From Nakamurella antarctica (GTDB lineage: Bacteria > Actinomycetota > Actinomycetes > Mycobacteriales > Nakamurellaceae), in NCBI RefSeq assembly GCF_003860405.1, contig NZ_CP034170.1, positions 2,480,001 through 2,544,000 of the forward strand: DNA of 64,000 nucleotides, in the 5' to 3' direction. The notes beneath the pieces are model-generated. The model saw nothing but the letters and a program-made list of their open reading frames with translations, searched no databases and was not told the origin of the DNA. Made by a program: the position numbers and the translations under genes. Shown here piece by piece: positions 36,022 through 44,160 of this stretch (position 1 is its first letter; each line of letters begins with the position of its first letter).

Positions 36022-36771
36022 ATGCCTGAAAGCCATGAGCCACTCGTCCCCCGGCGTGAGGTACGGGCCGTCGCGGTAGTCCTTGCTGCGGGCACCGGCA
36101 CTCGATCCCAGAGCGAGATCAACAAAGTTTTCCTGCCGCTTGCGGGCCACTCGGTGATCGGCTGGAGCTTGCAAGCGCTCGGTAGTGCCGCCGGCATTGA
36201 ACGCTTCGTGCTGGTGATTCGAGAATCCGATAGGGAGCTCGTCCAACGGGTTATCACCAGTGAGATGCTTGACTTCCCAGTCGAACTCGTCGCTGGCGGC
36301 AGCACTAGACACGAGTCCGAGTCGCTGGCGTTACGTCATCTTCAAGGCGCTATCGAAGCAGAAGAGGTAAACCTAGTGCTGATCCATGACGGCGCTAGGC
36401 CGTTGCTCTCGCACTCTATGCTCGCGGAGCTGATCGACGCGGCTGCCGAATGCGGCGCCGCATTTCCCGGGCTACTCATGGATGACCTCGCCTCGGTCGA
36501 CGCCGCCGGGACGCTTCTCGAGCGCAACCTCGGTTCCATGGTTGGGGCACAAACACCCCAGGTATTTGAGGCAAAAACCCTGCTAGCTGCCTATACCAAC
36601 GCTCAGGACGACGATTTCGTTGGCACGGATACCGCGTCCTGTGTTGTCGCGTACTCCGATCAAATGCTGCACTGGGTGCCCGGAGATCCGCGAAATATCA
36701 AGATCACCTTCCCCGGCGATATCGTGCAGGCCGAAAAGATCCTGCGGGACAACAACTTCAGGCTGGACTAA
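36022..36771 (+). CDS. IspD-like cytidylyltransferase
   Basis: A 249-residue nucleotidyltransferase with IspD features: VVLAAGTGTRSQSEINKVFLPL (nucleotide loop; the usual Pro-Lys is Asn-Lys here), LVLIHDGARPL, GAQTPQVF and the C-terminal GDPRNIKITFPGDI. The usual ATDDAS motif reads GTDTAS. These shifts leave it uncertain whether this is the MEP-pathway enzyme (CDP-ME synthase) or a paralogue activating another polyol phosphate. No ispF or carD is adjacent, unlike the standard actinobacterial ispD locus. It is alone on the plus strand inside a minus-strand core block. Confidence 0.75.
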   Translation: MPESHEPLVPRREVRAVAVVLAAGTGTRSQSEINKVFLPLAGHSVIGWSLQALGSAAGIERFVLVIRESDRELVQRVITSEMLDFPVELVAGGSTRHESESLALRHLQGAIEAEEVNLVLIHDGARPLLSHSMLAELIDAAAECGAAFPGLLMDDLASVDAAGTLLERNLGSMVGAQTPQVFEAKTLLAAYTNAQDDDFVGTDTASCVVAYSDQMLHWVPGDPRNIKITFPGDIVQAEKILRDNNFRLD

Positions 36772-36786
36772 GGTCTATCCGACCCC

Positions 36787-38439
36787 TCACCCCTGATGGG
36801 AAGTTGCTGCTGGGAGCTCGCCCCGGTCAGGGTCTGGTTCCAGCACTGCGTCTGGTTCCAGCACTGCGTCTGGTTCCAGCACTGCGTCTGGTTCCAGCAC
36901 TGCGTCTGGTTCCAGCACTGCGTCTGGTTCCAGCACTGCGTCTGGTTCCAGCACTGCGTCTGGTTCCAGCACTGCGTCTGGTTCCAGCACTGCGTCTGGT
37001 TCCAGCACTGCGTCTGGTTCCAGCACTGCGTCTGGTTCCAGCACTGCGTCTGGTTCCAGCACTGCGTCTGGTTCCAGCACTGCGTCTGGTTCCGGGTCTA
37101 GCACTTCGTCCGCGTCGGGTTCCAGCGATGCCTCTGCGTCATCCTTCGCGCCGGGTAAATCAGCTCCGCCAGATACATCATCGTCTGAACTTGCAGCAAC
37201 CGGAACCTTTTCGGGTGTCGGGTGCAGGTCCAGTGGCGGAAGAGAATCGAAATCCCCTGCGGTAGTGCCGGTTTGAGAATTATCCGGTCGCCGTTCGGCG
37301 CTTGCCGCAGCTGCCCAGGCGCCGCCGAAGACAAGAACCGCCGCCGCGACGACCGCGCCCACCATCAGCGCATGCGCCCCCATATAGGGCCAAGCCCCCT
37401 GCGATATTCCGCCGCTGGATACAGCCGCTAGTCCCGCGCAGCCCGTCCCTGCCGTTACCGCCGCGACGGCACTCGCGATGACGCGGTCCCAGCGATGCCG
37501 CAATCCACGAAGAAGGACCACGCCAGAAATGACTCCGGCGAGGACAGGGATCGCCAACGTCGAGTAGCCCACCGCAGTCGGACCCGCCTGCGCCGGGGCC
37601 GCCGCTAGAAGCGGGAAAGGTGGCAAATTTCCAAGGACAGACCCAAACGGAGAAAAGCTCGCCGTGCCGACTTCGATGCCGGTCCCTGTGACGAAACCCA
37701 AGGCTGCACCTACCGCGTTGGGCAGGTAGGCAAGACCAACCAGGGTCAGTCCCACACCACCGCCTAGCCCGTCTGCGGTGACATTTGTCAGGCTCGCGGC
37801 TACGGGAAAATGGACGATAATTCCGCCGACCACGACGATCCCCGCTCCGGCGATCATGGCGAACAGCGCAGCGAGTCCCGCTCGACCGCCGGCAAGGACT
37901 GCAGGCGGCATCGTGAGCGCCACCGCTTCTTTGATAGCCTCCCCGCGATGCAGCGTGCCAGCGCCGAGGGCGACAAAGGCGAGAGCCGCTGCGTTGACGC
38001 CCGCGAGCCTCACTTCCGTTCCCGCTGGAGCGCCGACACCCACGATCAGTGCAACCAGAACGCCGTAGGAGAGTGTCCCGACGACAACAGTCAGGACTTC
38101 TTGCAAAACCGTCGTTGCGGTTTCCCGACGCCGCCCGATGGAAGTGAAGAGAAGTACGGCAAATAGGCACGTCAAAAGTAGTGGCGGGAGTGAGAGTGTG
38201 GAGGTGCCGATCACGATGGGCACGAAATGCGCGGCCGCGTACGCGCTCATGCCGCCGCGCAACAGCGATGCTGTGCTGACGTTATCGCCCGGGGTGATAG
38301 CCCACACAAGCAATGCCACAGCGCTAATTAGCGCAGCCCCTGCAAAAACCGCGAAGCTTGATTTGAGGATTGCTGTCGACACGGTTGCCATGTCGCCGTC
38401 ACGGATCGAACGGATCCGCGACTTCTCGTCCTGACTCAC
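36787..38439 (-). CDS. PerM/DUF6350-like membrane protein with C-terminal PDAVLE repeats
   Basis: A protein of about 550 residues, starting at GTG 38439 (MSQDEKSRIRS). After a short polar N-terminus come roughly ten hydrophobic segments (residues about 20-405), as in DUF6350 proteins; the mycobacterial homologue PerM supports cell division. Its place before purN-purH and after the Rv0954-like gene matches perM. The cytoplasmic tail is acidic and ends with 14 identical hexapeptide units PDAVLE, adding a strongly negative rod or disordered tail. That tail is not a family feature. Exact function here is inferred from synteny and topology. Confidence 0.8.
   Translation of the reverse strand: MSQDEKSRIRSIRDGDMATVSTAILKSSFAVFAGAALISAVALLVWAITPGDNVSTASLLRGGMSAYAAAHFVPIVIGTSTLSLPPLLLTCLFAVLLFTSIGRRRETATTVLQEVLTVVVGTLSYGVLVALIVGVGAPAGTEVRLAGVNAAALAFVALGAGTLHRGEAIKEAVALTMPPAVLAGGRAGLAALFAMIAGAGIVVVGGIIVHFPVAASLTNVTADGLGGGVGLTLVGLAYLPNAVGAALGFVTGTGIEVGTASFSPFGSVLGNLPPFPLLAAAPAQAGPTAVGYSTLAIPVLAGVISGVVLLRGLRHRWDRVIASAVAAVTAGTGCAGLAAVSSGGISQGAWPYMGAHALMVGAVVAAAVLVFGGAWAAAASAERRPDNSQTGTTAGDFDSLPPLDLHPTPEKVPVAASSDDDVSGGADLPGAKDDAEASLEPDADEVLDPEPDAVLEPDAVLEPDAVLEPDAVLEPDAVLEPDAVLEPDAVLEPDAVLEPDAVLEPDAVLEPDAVLEPDAVLEPDAVLEPDAVLEPDPDRGELPAATSHQG
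36835..37086. repeat. 14 perfect copies of an 18-bp tandem repeat in the perM-like gene
   Basis: Unit TGGTTCCAGCACTGCGTC on the plus strand repeats 14 times without an error that I can see. It encodes the hexapeptide EPDAVL/PDAVLE on the minus strand. The perfect identity implies recent expansion or ongoing homogenisation; copy number is likely to vary between strains. There are no spacers, so it is not a CRISPR. Confidence 0.95.
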
Positions 38440-38525
38440 ACCCCAACTCTCACACAAACCCGTCGAGCCACAGCCCATGCCACGCCGCACCGTCGCAGCC
38501 TCATCAGGCTTTCCGGCGCAGTTTC

Positions 38526-39251
38526 TTACTCAGCGCGAGGGATCGACTGCCAAGGGTAATTTTCAACCCCCGGTGTCAGAATCTCATCCGAATCCGGATC
38601 ACCCCAGGGAGCGGCCGAACGTGCAGAATCCTGCAATGGCGGCTGATACTGAGGTGGCTGGAAACTCCACTCGTGATGTGCGGGACCTGTTTCTACCTGG
38701 ACATCTTTCTCAGCGTGACCCTCAGATTGAGGCTCCGCTGCGGGGTGGTGTGCGAGGGTTTTGTGGTGATCCGGGTTCTCGCTGTAGGTGGGTTCTTGCT
38801 CCGCCGGGTCCGCTGCCGCAGTCTGAACCGGCATCGTCCAGGTGTAACCCTCACTCTCTGTTGACGGCAGCGCCAAGCCCGCCGTTTGGGCGTCACTAGG
38901 ATCTCGTGCTCCCCCGTCGTCCATCGCATCCCGCTCCGGCGCAGCAGGTTGTCGCCATACTTCCTCTTCAGCGCCGTCCACGGCGGGGTGGGGCGAAAAC
39001 CCGAGCAGTGCAGCAGAGCCGGCGGCCCCGGCTTCAAGGGCAAATGGCGACTTGACCATTTGCGTGGGCGCCGATTGAAAGCTCTGCGACTCTTTCTCGT
39101 CAGGAGCCAGCGGGAGCGCAGCCGAGGCTACTTCGGACGGTTCGATGGCCTGTGTGAGGTGTCGTGGCGGCTGCAGTGGCGCAGGAGCAGGTCCGCTCAC
39201 AGAACTGCGAGCCAAGCCGTACTGTCCATCGTCTTGCTGCTCCGCATTCAC
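38526..39251 (-). CDS. Low-complexity acidic/proline-rich hypothetical protein
   Basis: A 241-residue protein with no recognisable domain, no membrane segment and biased composition (Pro, Glu, Asp, Ala, His). It was accepted as real because GTG 39251 overlaps the stop of the upstream membrane-protein gene by four bases (GTGA) and the frame is the only long one without membrane-type shadow composition. It contains HHKTLAHHPAAEPQ and ends PGVENYPWQSIPRAE. It probably belongs to the same operon as the perM-like gene. Function unknown. Confidence 0.6.
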   Translation of the reverse strand: MNAEQQDDGQYGLARSSVSGPAPAPLQPPRHLTQAIEPSEVASAALPLAPDEKESQSFQSAPTQMVKSPFALEAGAAGSAALLGFSPHPAVDGAEEEVWRQPAAPERDAMDDGGARDPSDAQTAGLALPSTESEGYTWTMPVQTAAADPAEQEPTYSENPDHHKTLAHHPAAEPQSEGHAEKDVQVETGPAHHEWSFQPPQYQPPLQDSARSAAPWGDPDSDEILTPGVENYPWQSIPRAE

Positions 39252-40084
39252 CTGCCCGAGGCATAGTGATCAACGAGGTCATGCCCCGGAAAGCCGGGGC
39301 CGCCATAGTCTGGCGCACTGTAGGACGGTCCCCCATCCGACTGCGCCGCATAGGCCTGCCCTCTGTAAGGCTGCTCGGCAAACGGCTGCCCACTGTAAGG
39401 CTGCGCACCGTACGACTGCCCCACATAGGGCTGCTCGGCATACGGCTGCTCGGCATACGGCTGCGAGGCATACGGCTGCGAGGCATACGGCTGCGAGGCA
39501 TACGGCTGCCCTACATATGGCTGCGCGAGTGGGCGTTGCTCGGCTGTGAACGGCGCAGTGTGTGAAACCTGACGAGGATTTTGCGTGGATCGGCTGGCAC
39601 CGGAAACAACCAGGCCGGTCACCGACACCACGGCCAGCAGCACACCGCATGTCATGGACAGCCACAGCCCCATCCCCGGAACCGTGGGGTAGGCGACAAT
39701 GCTTAACGAAGCGCCGCCGAGGCCCGCCGCGCAAGAAACTCCTAACGCACCTGCCGTTAGCCACGGACCGACCCCAGTCCGGCGCAGACCGCCAACAGCG
39801 CCTATGAGGCCCGCGGCCAACAGCATCGCAGGGGCCCAGGCCCACACGCCAAAGATCTGATAGGCGGTGGTACTCCGGTCAAGTACCAGCGCATCGAGGA
39901 ATCCTGCGCCGAAACCGAGTGCACCCAGCAGGCCAGAGAGAACAGCGAGGACGGGTAGCGCCGCAACCGCTTTGTCCGAATCCCACGGGTGAACCTCGCC
40001 GAATGACGGATACGTGGGTGCGCCATTCCGGAGCTGCTCAGAAGGCTCGGTGCCGAGACTCTCAGCGAAAGGTGGCTGTGTCAT
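39248..40084 (-). CDS. Four-helix membrane protein with C-terminal QPY repeats
   Basis: A 278-residue protein from ATG 40084 (GGGAG six bases upstream; a TTG three bases earlier is possible). Residues about 38-170 form four hydrophobic segments, e.g. LLGALGFGAGFLDALVLD and GLWLSMTCGVLLAVVSVTGLVV. The remainder is about 13 pentapeptide-like units around A-S-Q-P-Y / A-E-Q-P-Y. The layout (four helices, then a Pro/Gln/Tyr tail) is like the next gene and Rv0954-type DUF5336 proteins, so it may be a diverged duplicate. Function unknown. Confidence 0.72.
   Translation of the reverse strand: MTQPPFAESLGTEPSEQLRNGAPTYPSFGEVHPWDSDKAVAALPVLAVLSGLLGALGFGAGFLDALVLDRSTTAYQIFGVWAWAPAMLLAAGLIGAVGGLRRTGVGPWLTAGALGVSCAAGLGGASLSIVAYPTVPGMGLWLSMTCGVLLAVVSVTGLVVSGASRSTQNPRQVSHTAPFTAEQRPLAQPYVGQPYASQPYASQPYASQPYAEQPYAEQPYVGQSYGAQPYSGQPFAEQPYRGQAYAAQSDGGPSYSAPDYGGPGFPGHDLVDHYASGR
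39360..39525. repeat. 15-bp tandem repeats coding QPYxx units
   Basis: Degenerate 15-base units close to GGCATACGGCTGCGA on the plus strand. The copies at about 39440-39505 are nearly identical and the flanking ones more diverged. They encode the Q-P-Y pentapeptide tail of the membrane protein on the minus strand. Confidence 0.85.
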
Positions 40085-40284
40085 CAAAACTCCCTGCTGG
40101 CCGTGGACAAACGACAGTGCTCAAGCGAACCTAGTTCATCCTCGTTCGACCTGTCGGGCAACGACCAAAGATGCACGCCTGACGTTTGCAAATTCGCTAA
40201 AAAGTAAACAGCGACCAACCGGAAAAAGACGCAAGCGCCGCAAATGCTTCCGCACTTACGACGCCTACGCATCCGATCCTCGAC

Positions 40285-41631
40285 CTACTGTTGGTGACCG
40301 TTATTCTGTTGCTCCGACTGATCACCGTGCTGGGCCGGCTCATCATGCTCGGCCGGCTCATCATGCTGGGCAGGCTCATCATGCTCGGCCGGCTCATCAT
40401 GCTGGGCGGGCTCAACATGCTGGGTGTTCTGCTCCTGCTGAGCATGGTCGTGAGATGCCAGCTGACCGTTGTGGAATGTCGGGACTGGACCCGTGCCATC
40501 GTTTGCGCCAGCTGTATTTGTGGCGTCATCTGCTACGTGGATGTTCGCGGCTCCCTCCGCGGTCGGCGCAGGGCCGAACGTGGTGAGCTGGGAAGCGAAT
40601 TGCGCTCCACGGCTCGGGTCTGAAGCTGCAGCTGCCTCGCGCACTTCCTGCATCTGGGCGTAACTGACTTGAGTAGTTGGCGCACTGGCGAAGCCCGACC
40701 CCGAAGTGTTTCCGCCTACTGGAGAAGTGAGACCGGGCGCAGCGGAGGAAGCCGCACTCGGGGCATCCTTCGTCATATTCGGAAACCCTGACGACGCCTG
40801 CTGGCCATACGAAGCGTCGCGCTGGGCGGGAGGGGATTGTCCGTAAGCGGGCGGCTGCTGGCCCTGTTGGCTCTGCTGGCCATACGACGGCGCCTGCTCA
40901 AAGCCAGCTGATGCCGGACCCTGCTGGCCCCGGACCTGCGAGCCCGGACCTTGCTGTCCTGGAGTTCCGACCCCTGCCGAAGGGCCGTAACCGGAAGGAG
41001 GACCAAAACCGGCGGGCGGACCAAAGCTCGGGGGTGGGCCGAAACTCTGCTGCGGGCCCTGGCCACCTGATGGGCCAAATCCGGGTGGCGGTCCGTACTG
41101 TCCCCCACCGGAGGAGGGCGAGTGGGGGTGGGGGGCTGACGGCTTCAGGATCCCGGCGGTCATCAGGTAGGCACCGACAGCCGCTGCGGCCTGAACGAGC
41201 GCCAAAATGAGTACGAGCCAGTATCCGGCTCCGGGTGTGCCGTAGGCACTGAACAGGACGAACAGCAAACCCAGGAACACGCTCGCCGGAATCACCGCGG
41301 CGGCGTATACGTAATTTCCTGCTTTGGGCAGCAGGGGCGCGAGCGCGAGAAGCCCGCCGAAGAGGAGCGGAATCGCGTAGGCATACCCGGGCGCGGTGTC
41401 GAGCAATGTTAAGAAAAAGGCCAGAACTGCCGCTCCTGCGGAAACGAGTCCGAGGGTCTTCGCCAGAGAGGCTGGTGTTGCGGGCGTGGCCGGTGCGGCA
41501 GGCCCAGGCTGCCCGGAAGGCCCAGAGAAGTTAGATGCCGACGGACCCTGTTGCGGGTTCCAGCCGGGCGGCGGACTCCCTGCTGGACCCTGAGGTCCGG
41601 GCTGTGGATGCTGGCCATATGGACCGCTCAT
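40285..41631 (-). CDS. DUF5336-like membrane protein (Rv0954 type) with Gln/Gly/Pro and His/Asp/Glu tails
   Basis: A 448-residue protein from ATG 41631. A Pro/Gln/Gly N-tail (about 45 residues) precedes four helices (about 57-165), beginning LAKTLGLVSAGAAVLAFFLTLL. Then comes a long P/Q/G/S region with repeated F-G-P-P-P/S motifs. The C-terminus repeats A-Q-H-D-E-P-A-E-H-D-E-P, a His/Asp/Glu-rich segment that could bind metal or simply be disordered. Position directly behind sucCD and before perM equals Rv0954 in M. tuberculosis. The family is linked to the growing cell envelope; no enzymatic motif is visible. Confidence 0.78.
   Translation of the reverse strand: MSGPYGQHPQPGPQGPAGSPPPGWNPQQGPSASNFSGPSGQPGPAAPATPATPASLAKTLGLVSAGAAVLAFFLTLLDTAPGYAYAIPLLFGGLLALAPLLPKAGNYVYAAAVIPASVFLGLLFVLFSAYGTPGAGYWLVLILALVQAAAAVGAYLMTAGILKPSAPHPHSPSSGGGQYGPPPGFGPSGGQGPQQSFGPPPSFGPPAGFGPPSGYGPSAGVGTPGQQGPGSQVRGQQGPASAGFEQAPSYGQQSQQGQQPPAYGQSPPAQRDASYGQQASSGFPNMTKDAPSAASSAAPGLTSPVGGNTSGSGFASAPTTQVSYAQMQEVREAAAASDPSRGAQFASQLTTFGPAPTAEGAANIHVADDATNTAGANDGTGPVPTFHNGQLASHDHAQQEQNTQHVEPAQHDEPAEHDEPAQHDEPAEHDEPAQHGDQSEQQNNGHQQ
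40332..40421. repeat. Five 18-bp tandem units coding QHDEPAEHDEPA
   Basis: Five 18-base units close to GGCCGGCTCATCATGCTC, alternating two versions, encode the His/Asp/Glu-rich tail of the DUF5336-like protein on the minus strand. The alternation suggests duplication of a 36-base pair of units. Confidence 0.85.
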
Positions 41632-41818
41632 TGATGCCGCCTTTCGTTGATGTTGCTTCGCCAACCATACGCAGCCGAACAGTCGAGGTGGGCAAGAAAC
41701 CCCGCGCGCTTGGCAACCGGTCAGTACCTACCCGGTTCGGGTACCCGCATTGCAGCGATGCCGCCCGCCCCTGCGACAGGGGTGGACGGCATCGGCACAA
41801 GGACAGCGGTGAAAGTTA

Positions 41819-42703
41819 CTACTCGGCGATGACCTCGCGAAGCAGCCGTGCGGTCTCCGACGGCGTCTTACCGACGCGGACGCCCGCAGCTTCCAGAGCG
41901 ATCTTCTTACCATCGGCGGTGCCTGCTCCATCGGACACGATGGCGCCTGCGTGGCCCATAGTCTTGCCCTCGGGAGCAGTGAACCCTGCGACGTAACCCA
42001 CAACAGGCTTTGTCACGTGCTCGGCAATGTAGGCGCCGGCGCGCTCTTCTGCGTCACCGCCGATTTCGCCAATCATGACAATCGCATCGGTCTCGTCATC
42101 TGCCTGGAAAGCTTCGAGAGCATCGATGTGGGTGGTCCCGATGATGGGGTCCCCGCCAATGCCGATCGCGCTGGAGAAACCAAGATCGCGGAGTTCGTGC
42201 ATCATTTGGTACGTCAGCGTGCCCGACTTGGAGACAAGTCCGATGCGGCCAGCTTTGGTGATGTTCGCCGGGATGATGCCCGCGTTGGACTTACCTGGGG
42301 AAATGATGCCCGGGCAGTTCGGCCCAATAATGCGGGTCTTGTTACCGGTGGCAACCGCGTGCGCCCAGAAATAGGCGGAGTCGTGAATCGGAATGCCCTC
42401 GGTGATGATGATGGCGAGTTCGATGCCCGAGTCAATGGCTTCCAGCGCAGCGTCTTTGGCGAACGCAGGCGGCACGAAAAGGACGGTGACGTTGGCGCCG
42501 GTGGCTTCCATAGCCTCGGTGACCGAGCCGAATACCGGTTGATCGCCGTGCTCAAACGACGCCGTGGTTCCCGCCTTGCGAGCGTTGACACCTCCGACGA
42601 TGGTGGAGCCGGAGGCCAGCATGCGGGCCGTGTGCTTCATGCCCTCGCCGCCTGTCATGCCTTGGACGATGATGCGAGAATTTTCGTTCAGGAAGATAGC
42701 CAT
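41819..42703 (-). CDS. sucD: Succinyl-CoA ligase alpha subunit
   Basis: A 294-residue subunit that carries the phosphohistidine. The CoA-binding Rossmann part has [38 protein letters not shown] and [20 protein letters not shown] are family motifs. The catalytic His lies in [21 protein letters not shown]. Two bases separate it from the end of sucC, so both subunits come from one message. It catalyses succinyl-CoA to succinate with substrate-level phosphorylation, one step before the Sdh complex also encoded here. Confidence 0.97.
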   Translation of the reverse strand: MAIFLNENSRIIVQGMTGGEGMKHTARMLASGSTIVGGVNARKAGTTASFEHGDQPVFGSVTEAMEATGANVTVLFVPPAFAKDAALEAIDSGIELAIIITEGIPIHDSAYFWAHAVATGNKTRIIGPNCPGIISPGKSNAGIIPANITKAGRIGLVSKSGTLTYQMMHELRDLGFSSAIGIGGDPIIGTTHIDALEAFQADDETDAIVMIGEIGGDAEERAGAYIAEHVTKPVVGYVAGFTAPEGKTMGHAGAIVSDGAGTADGKKIALEAAGVRVGKTPSETARLLREVIAE

Positions 42704-42705
42704 GC

Positions 42706-43875
42706 TCAGACCCCAGCGTTCGCAAGTTCGGCAGCCTTGTCGGCTGCTTCGTCCATCGTTTCGACAACTGTCACCAGCGGGTGTGCCGCTTTCGCCAGAA
42801 TTGCGCGGCCTTGCGCCACGTTGTTGCCGTCCAACCGAACGACGAGCGGCTTGGTGGCCGAATCGCCCAAAATGTTGAGCGCTGCGACGATGCCGTCAGC
42901 TACCGCATCACACGCGGTGATACCGCCGAAGACGTTGACAAAGACGCTTTTGACGTCCTCGTCGCCGAGGATGATCTCGAGACCATTGGCCATCACTTCT
43001 GCGCTGGCCCCGCCCCCGATGTCGAGGAAGTTGGCTGGTTTCACGCCACCGTGACGCTCACCCGCGTAGGCGACAACGTCGAGAGTGGACATCACCAGCC
43101 CCGCACCGTTACCGATGATGCCCACCTGGCCGTCAAGCTTGACGTAGTTGAGACCCTTTGCCTTTGCGGCGGCTTCGAGCGGGTTCTGGGCGTCAATATC
43201 GGCGTACGCGGCGTGGCCCGGGTGGCGGAAATCCGCGTTCTCATCCAGCGAGACCTTGCCGTCGAGGGCGATGACCTTGCCCTCCGGAGTTTTAACTAAC
43301 GGGTTGACCTCGACAAGTGTCGTGTCCTCGCCCTTAAACACGTCCCACAACTGGATCAGGATGTCGATGACCTGCTCGCGGACCTCCTCGGGGAAGCGTC
43401 CAGCAATAGCAATTTCGGTGGCTTTCGCGCGGTCCACACCGGCAATGGCGTCAACCGGAATCTTGGCGAGAGCTTCGGGGCGCTCCACGGCCAGCTCTTC
43501 GATTTCCATACCGCCGTCCTTGCTGGCCATCGCCAGGAAAGTGCGGTTGGACCGGTCGAGGAGGAACGAGACGTAATACTCCTCAGCGATGTCGGCAGCT
43601 TCGGTGATCAGCACGGTCTTGGTGATGTGGCCTTTGATGTCCAGGCCGAGAATATTCTGCGCGTTCTTCGTAGCGGCGGCGACGTCAGGCGAGTACTTGA
43701 CCCCACCTGCCTTACCTCGACCGCCCATCTTTACCTGCGACTTGACCATGACGGCCCCGCCGATTTCCTCGGCCGCGGCGGTTGCCTCAGCGACTGTGGT
43801 GGCAGTGATGCCCCTAGTCACTGGTACGCCATGTGCTGCGAAGAGTTCCTTCGCTTGGTATTCGTACAGATCCAC
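42706..43875 (-). CDS. sucC: Succinyl-CoA ligase beta subunit
   Basis: A 389-residue nucleotide-binding subunit. GTG 43875 gives [20 protein letters not shown], the canonical start, with GGGAG five bases before it; longer in-frame readings lack similarity. The ATP-grasp part shows [22 protein letters not shown] sequence ([17 protein letters not shown]) and [38 protein letters not shown] and [11 protein letters not shown] form the C-terminal power-helix region. It is the first gene of the sucCD pair, followed at a distance by the Rv0954- and perM-like genes. Confidence 0.97.
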   Translation of the reverse strand: MDLYEYQAKELFAAHGVPVTRGITATTVAEATAAAEEIGGAVMVKSQVKMGGRGKAGGVKYSPDVAAATKNAQNILGLDIKGHITKTVLITEAADIAEEYYVSFLLDRSNRTFLAMASKDGGMEIEELAVERPEALAKIPVDAIAGVDRAKATEIAIAGRFPEEVREQVIDILIQLWDVFKGEDTTLVEVNPLVKTPEGKVIALDGKVSLDENADFRHPGHAAYADIDAQNPLEAAAKAKGLNYVKLDGQVGIIGNGAGLVMSTLDVVAYAGERHGGVKPANFLDIGGGASAEVMANGLEIILGDEDVKSVFVNVFGGITACDAVADGIVAALNILGDSATKPLVVRLDGNNVAQGRAILAKAAHPLVTVVETMDEAADKAAELANAGV

Positions 43876-44160
43876 GTGTGCTCCCGACGTGTTGTTTTCT
43901 CGATGCAGCCCTTGATAGAGCCAGCGATGTAAGCCTCGGTCCACGCGCAGCGGCCAAGACCGGGCGCGTCGCGAACCTGTTTGACTACCCTAACGAGCCG
44001 CGATTGATGCGTACACCTTCGGGAGGCTAGCGGCACACACCACAGCCTGCGGCCGACCCAACCCAGCGTTTACCGTCAAGGGCCTCCCCGTCATCGCCTC
44101 TGGACGCCCCGCACCTGGACCGAGCGAGGCTGAAGGCGGCGAAAAGGCTTGCGCCGCACA

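Noticed and set aside
36835-37086. CRISPR-like array
   Set aside because: The 18-bp units are directly adjacent with no spacers and are in frame with a gene.
36796-37265. Long plus-strand frames coding WFQHCV or LRLVPA repeats
   Set aside because: They are the reverse reading of the 18-bp repeats of the perM-like gene; no ribosome site or known domain.
41951-43054. Long plus-strand open frame opposite sucD and the sucC end
   Set aside because: Antisense shadow of two strongly conserved genes in high-GC DNA; composition is not protein-like.
43876-44160. Riboswitch or leader upstream of sucC
   Set aside because: No conserved riboswitch elements or strong hairpin recognised; only the sucC promoter is expected.
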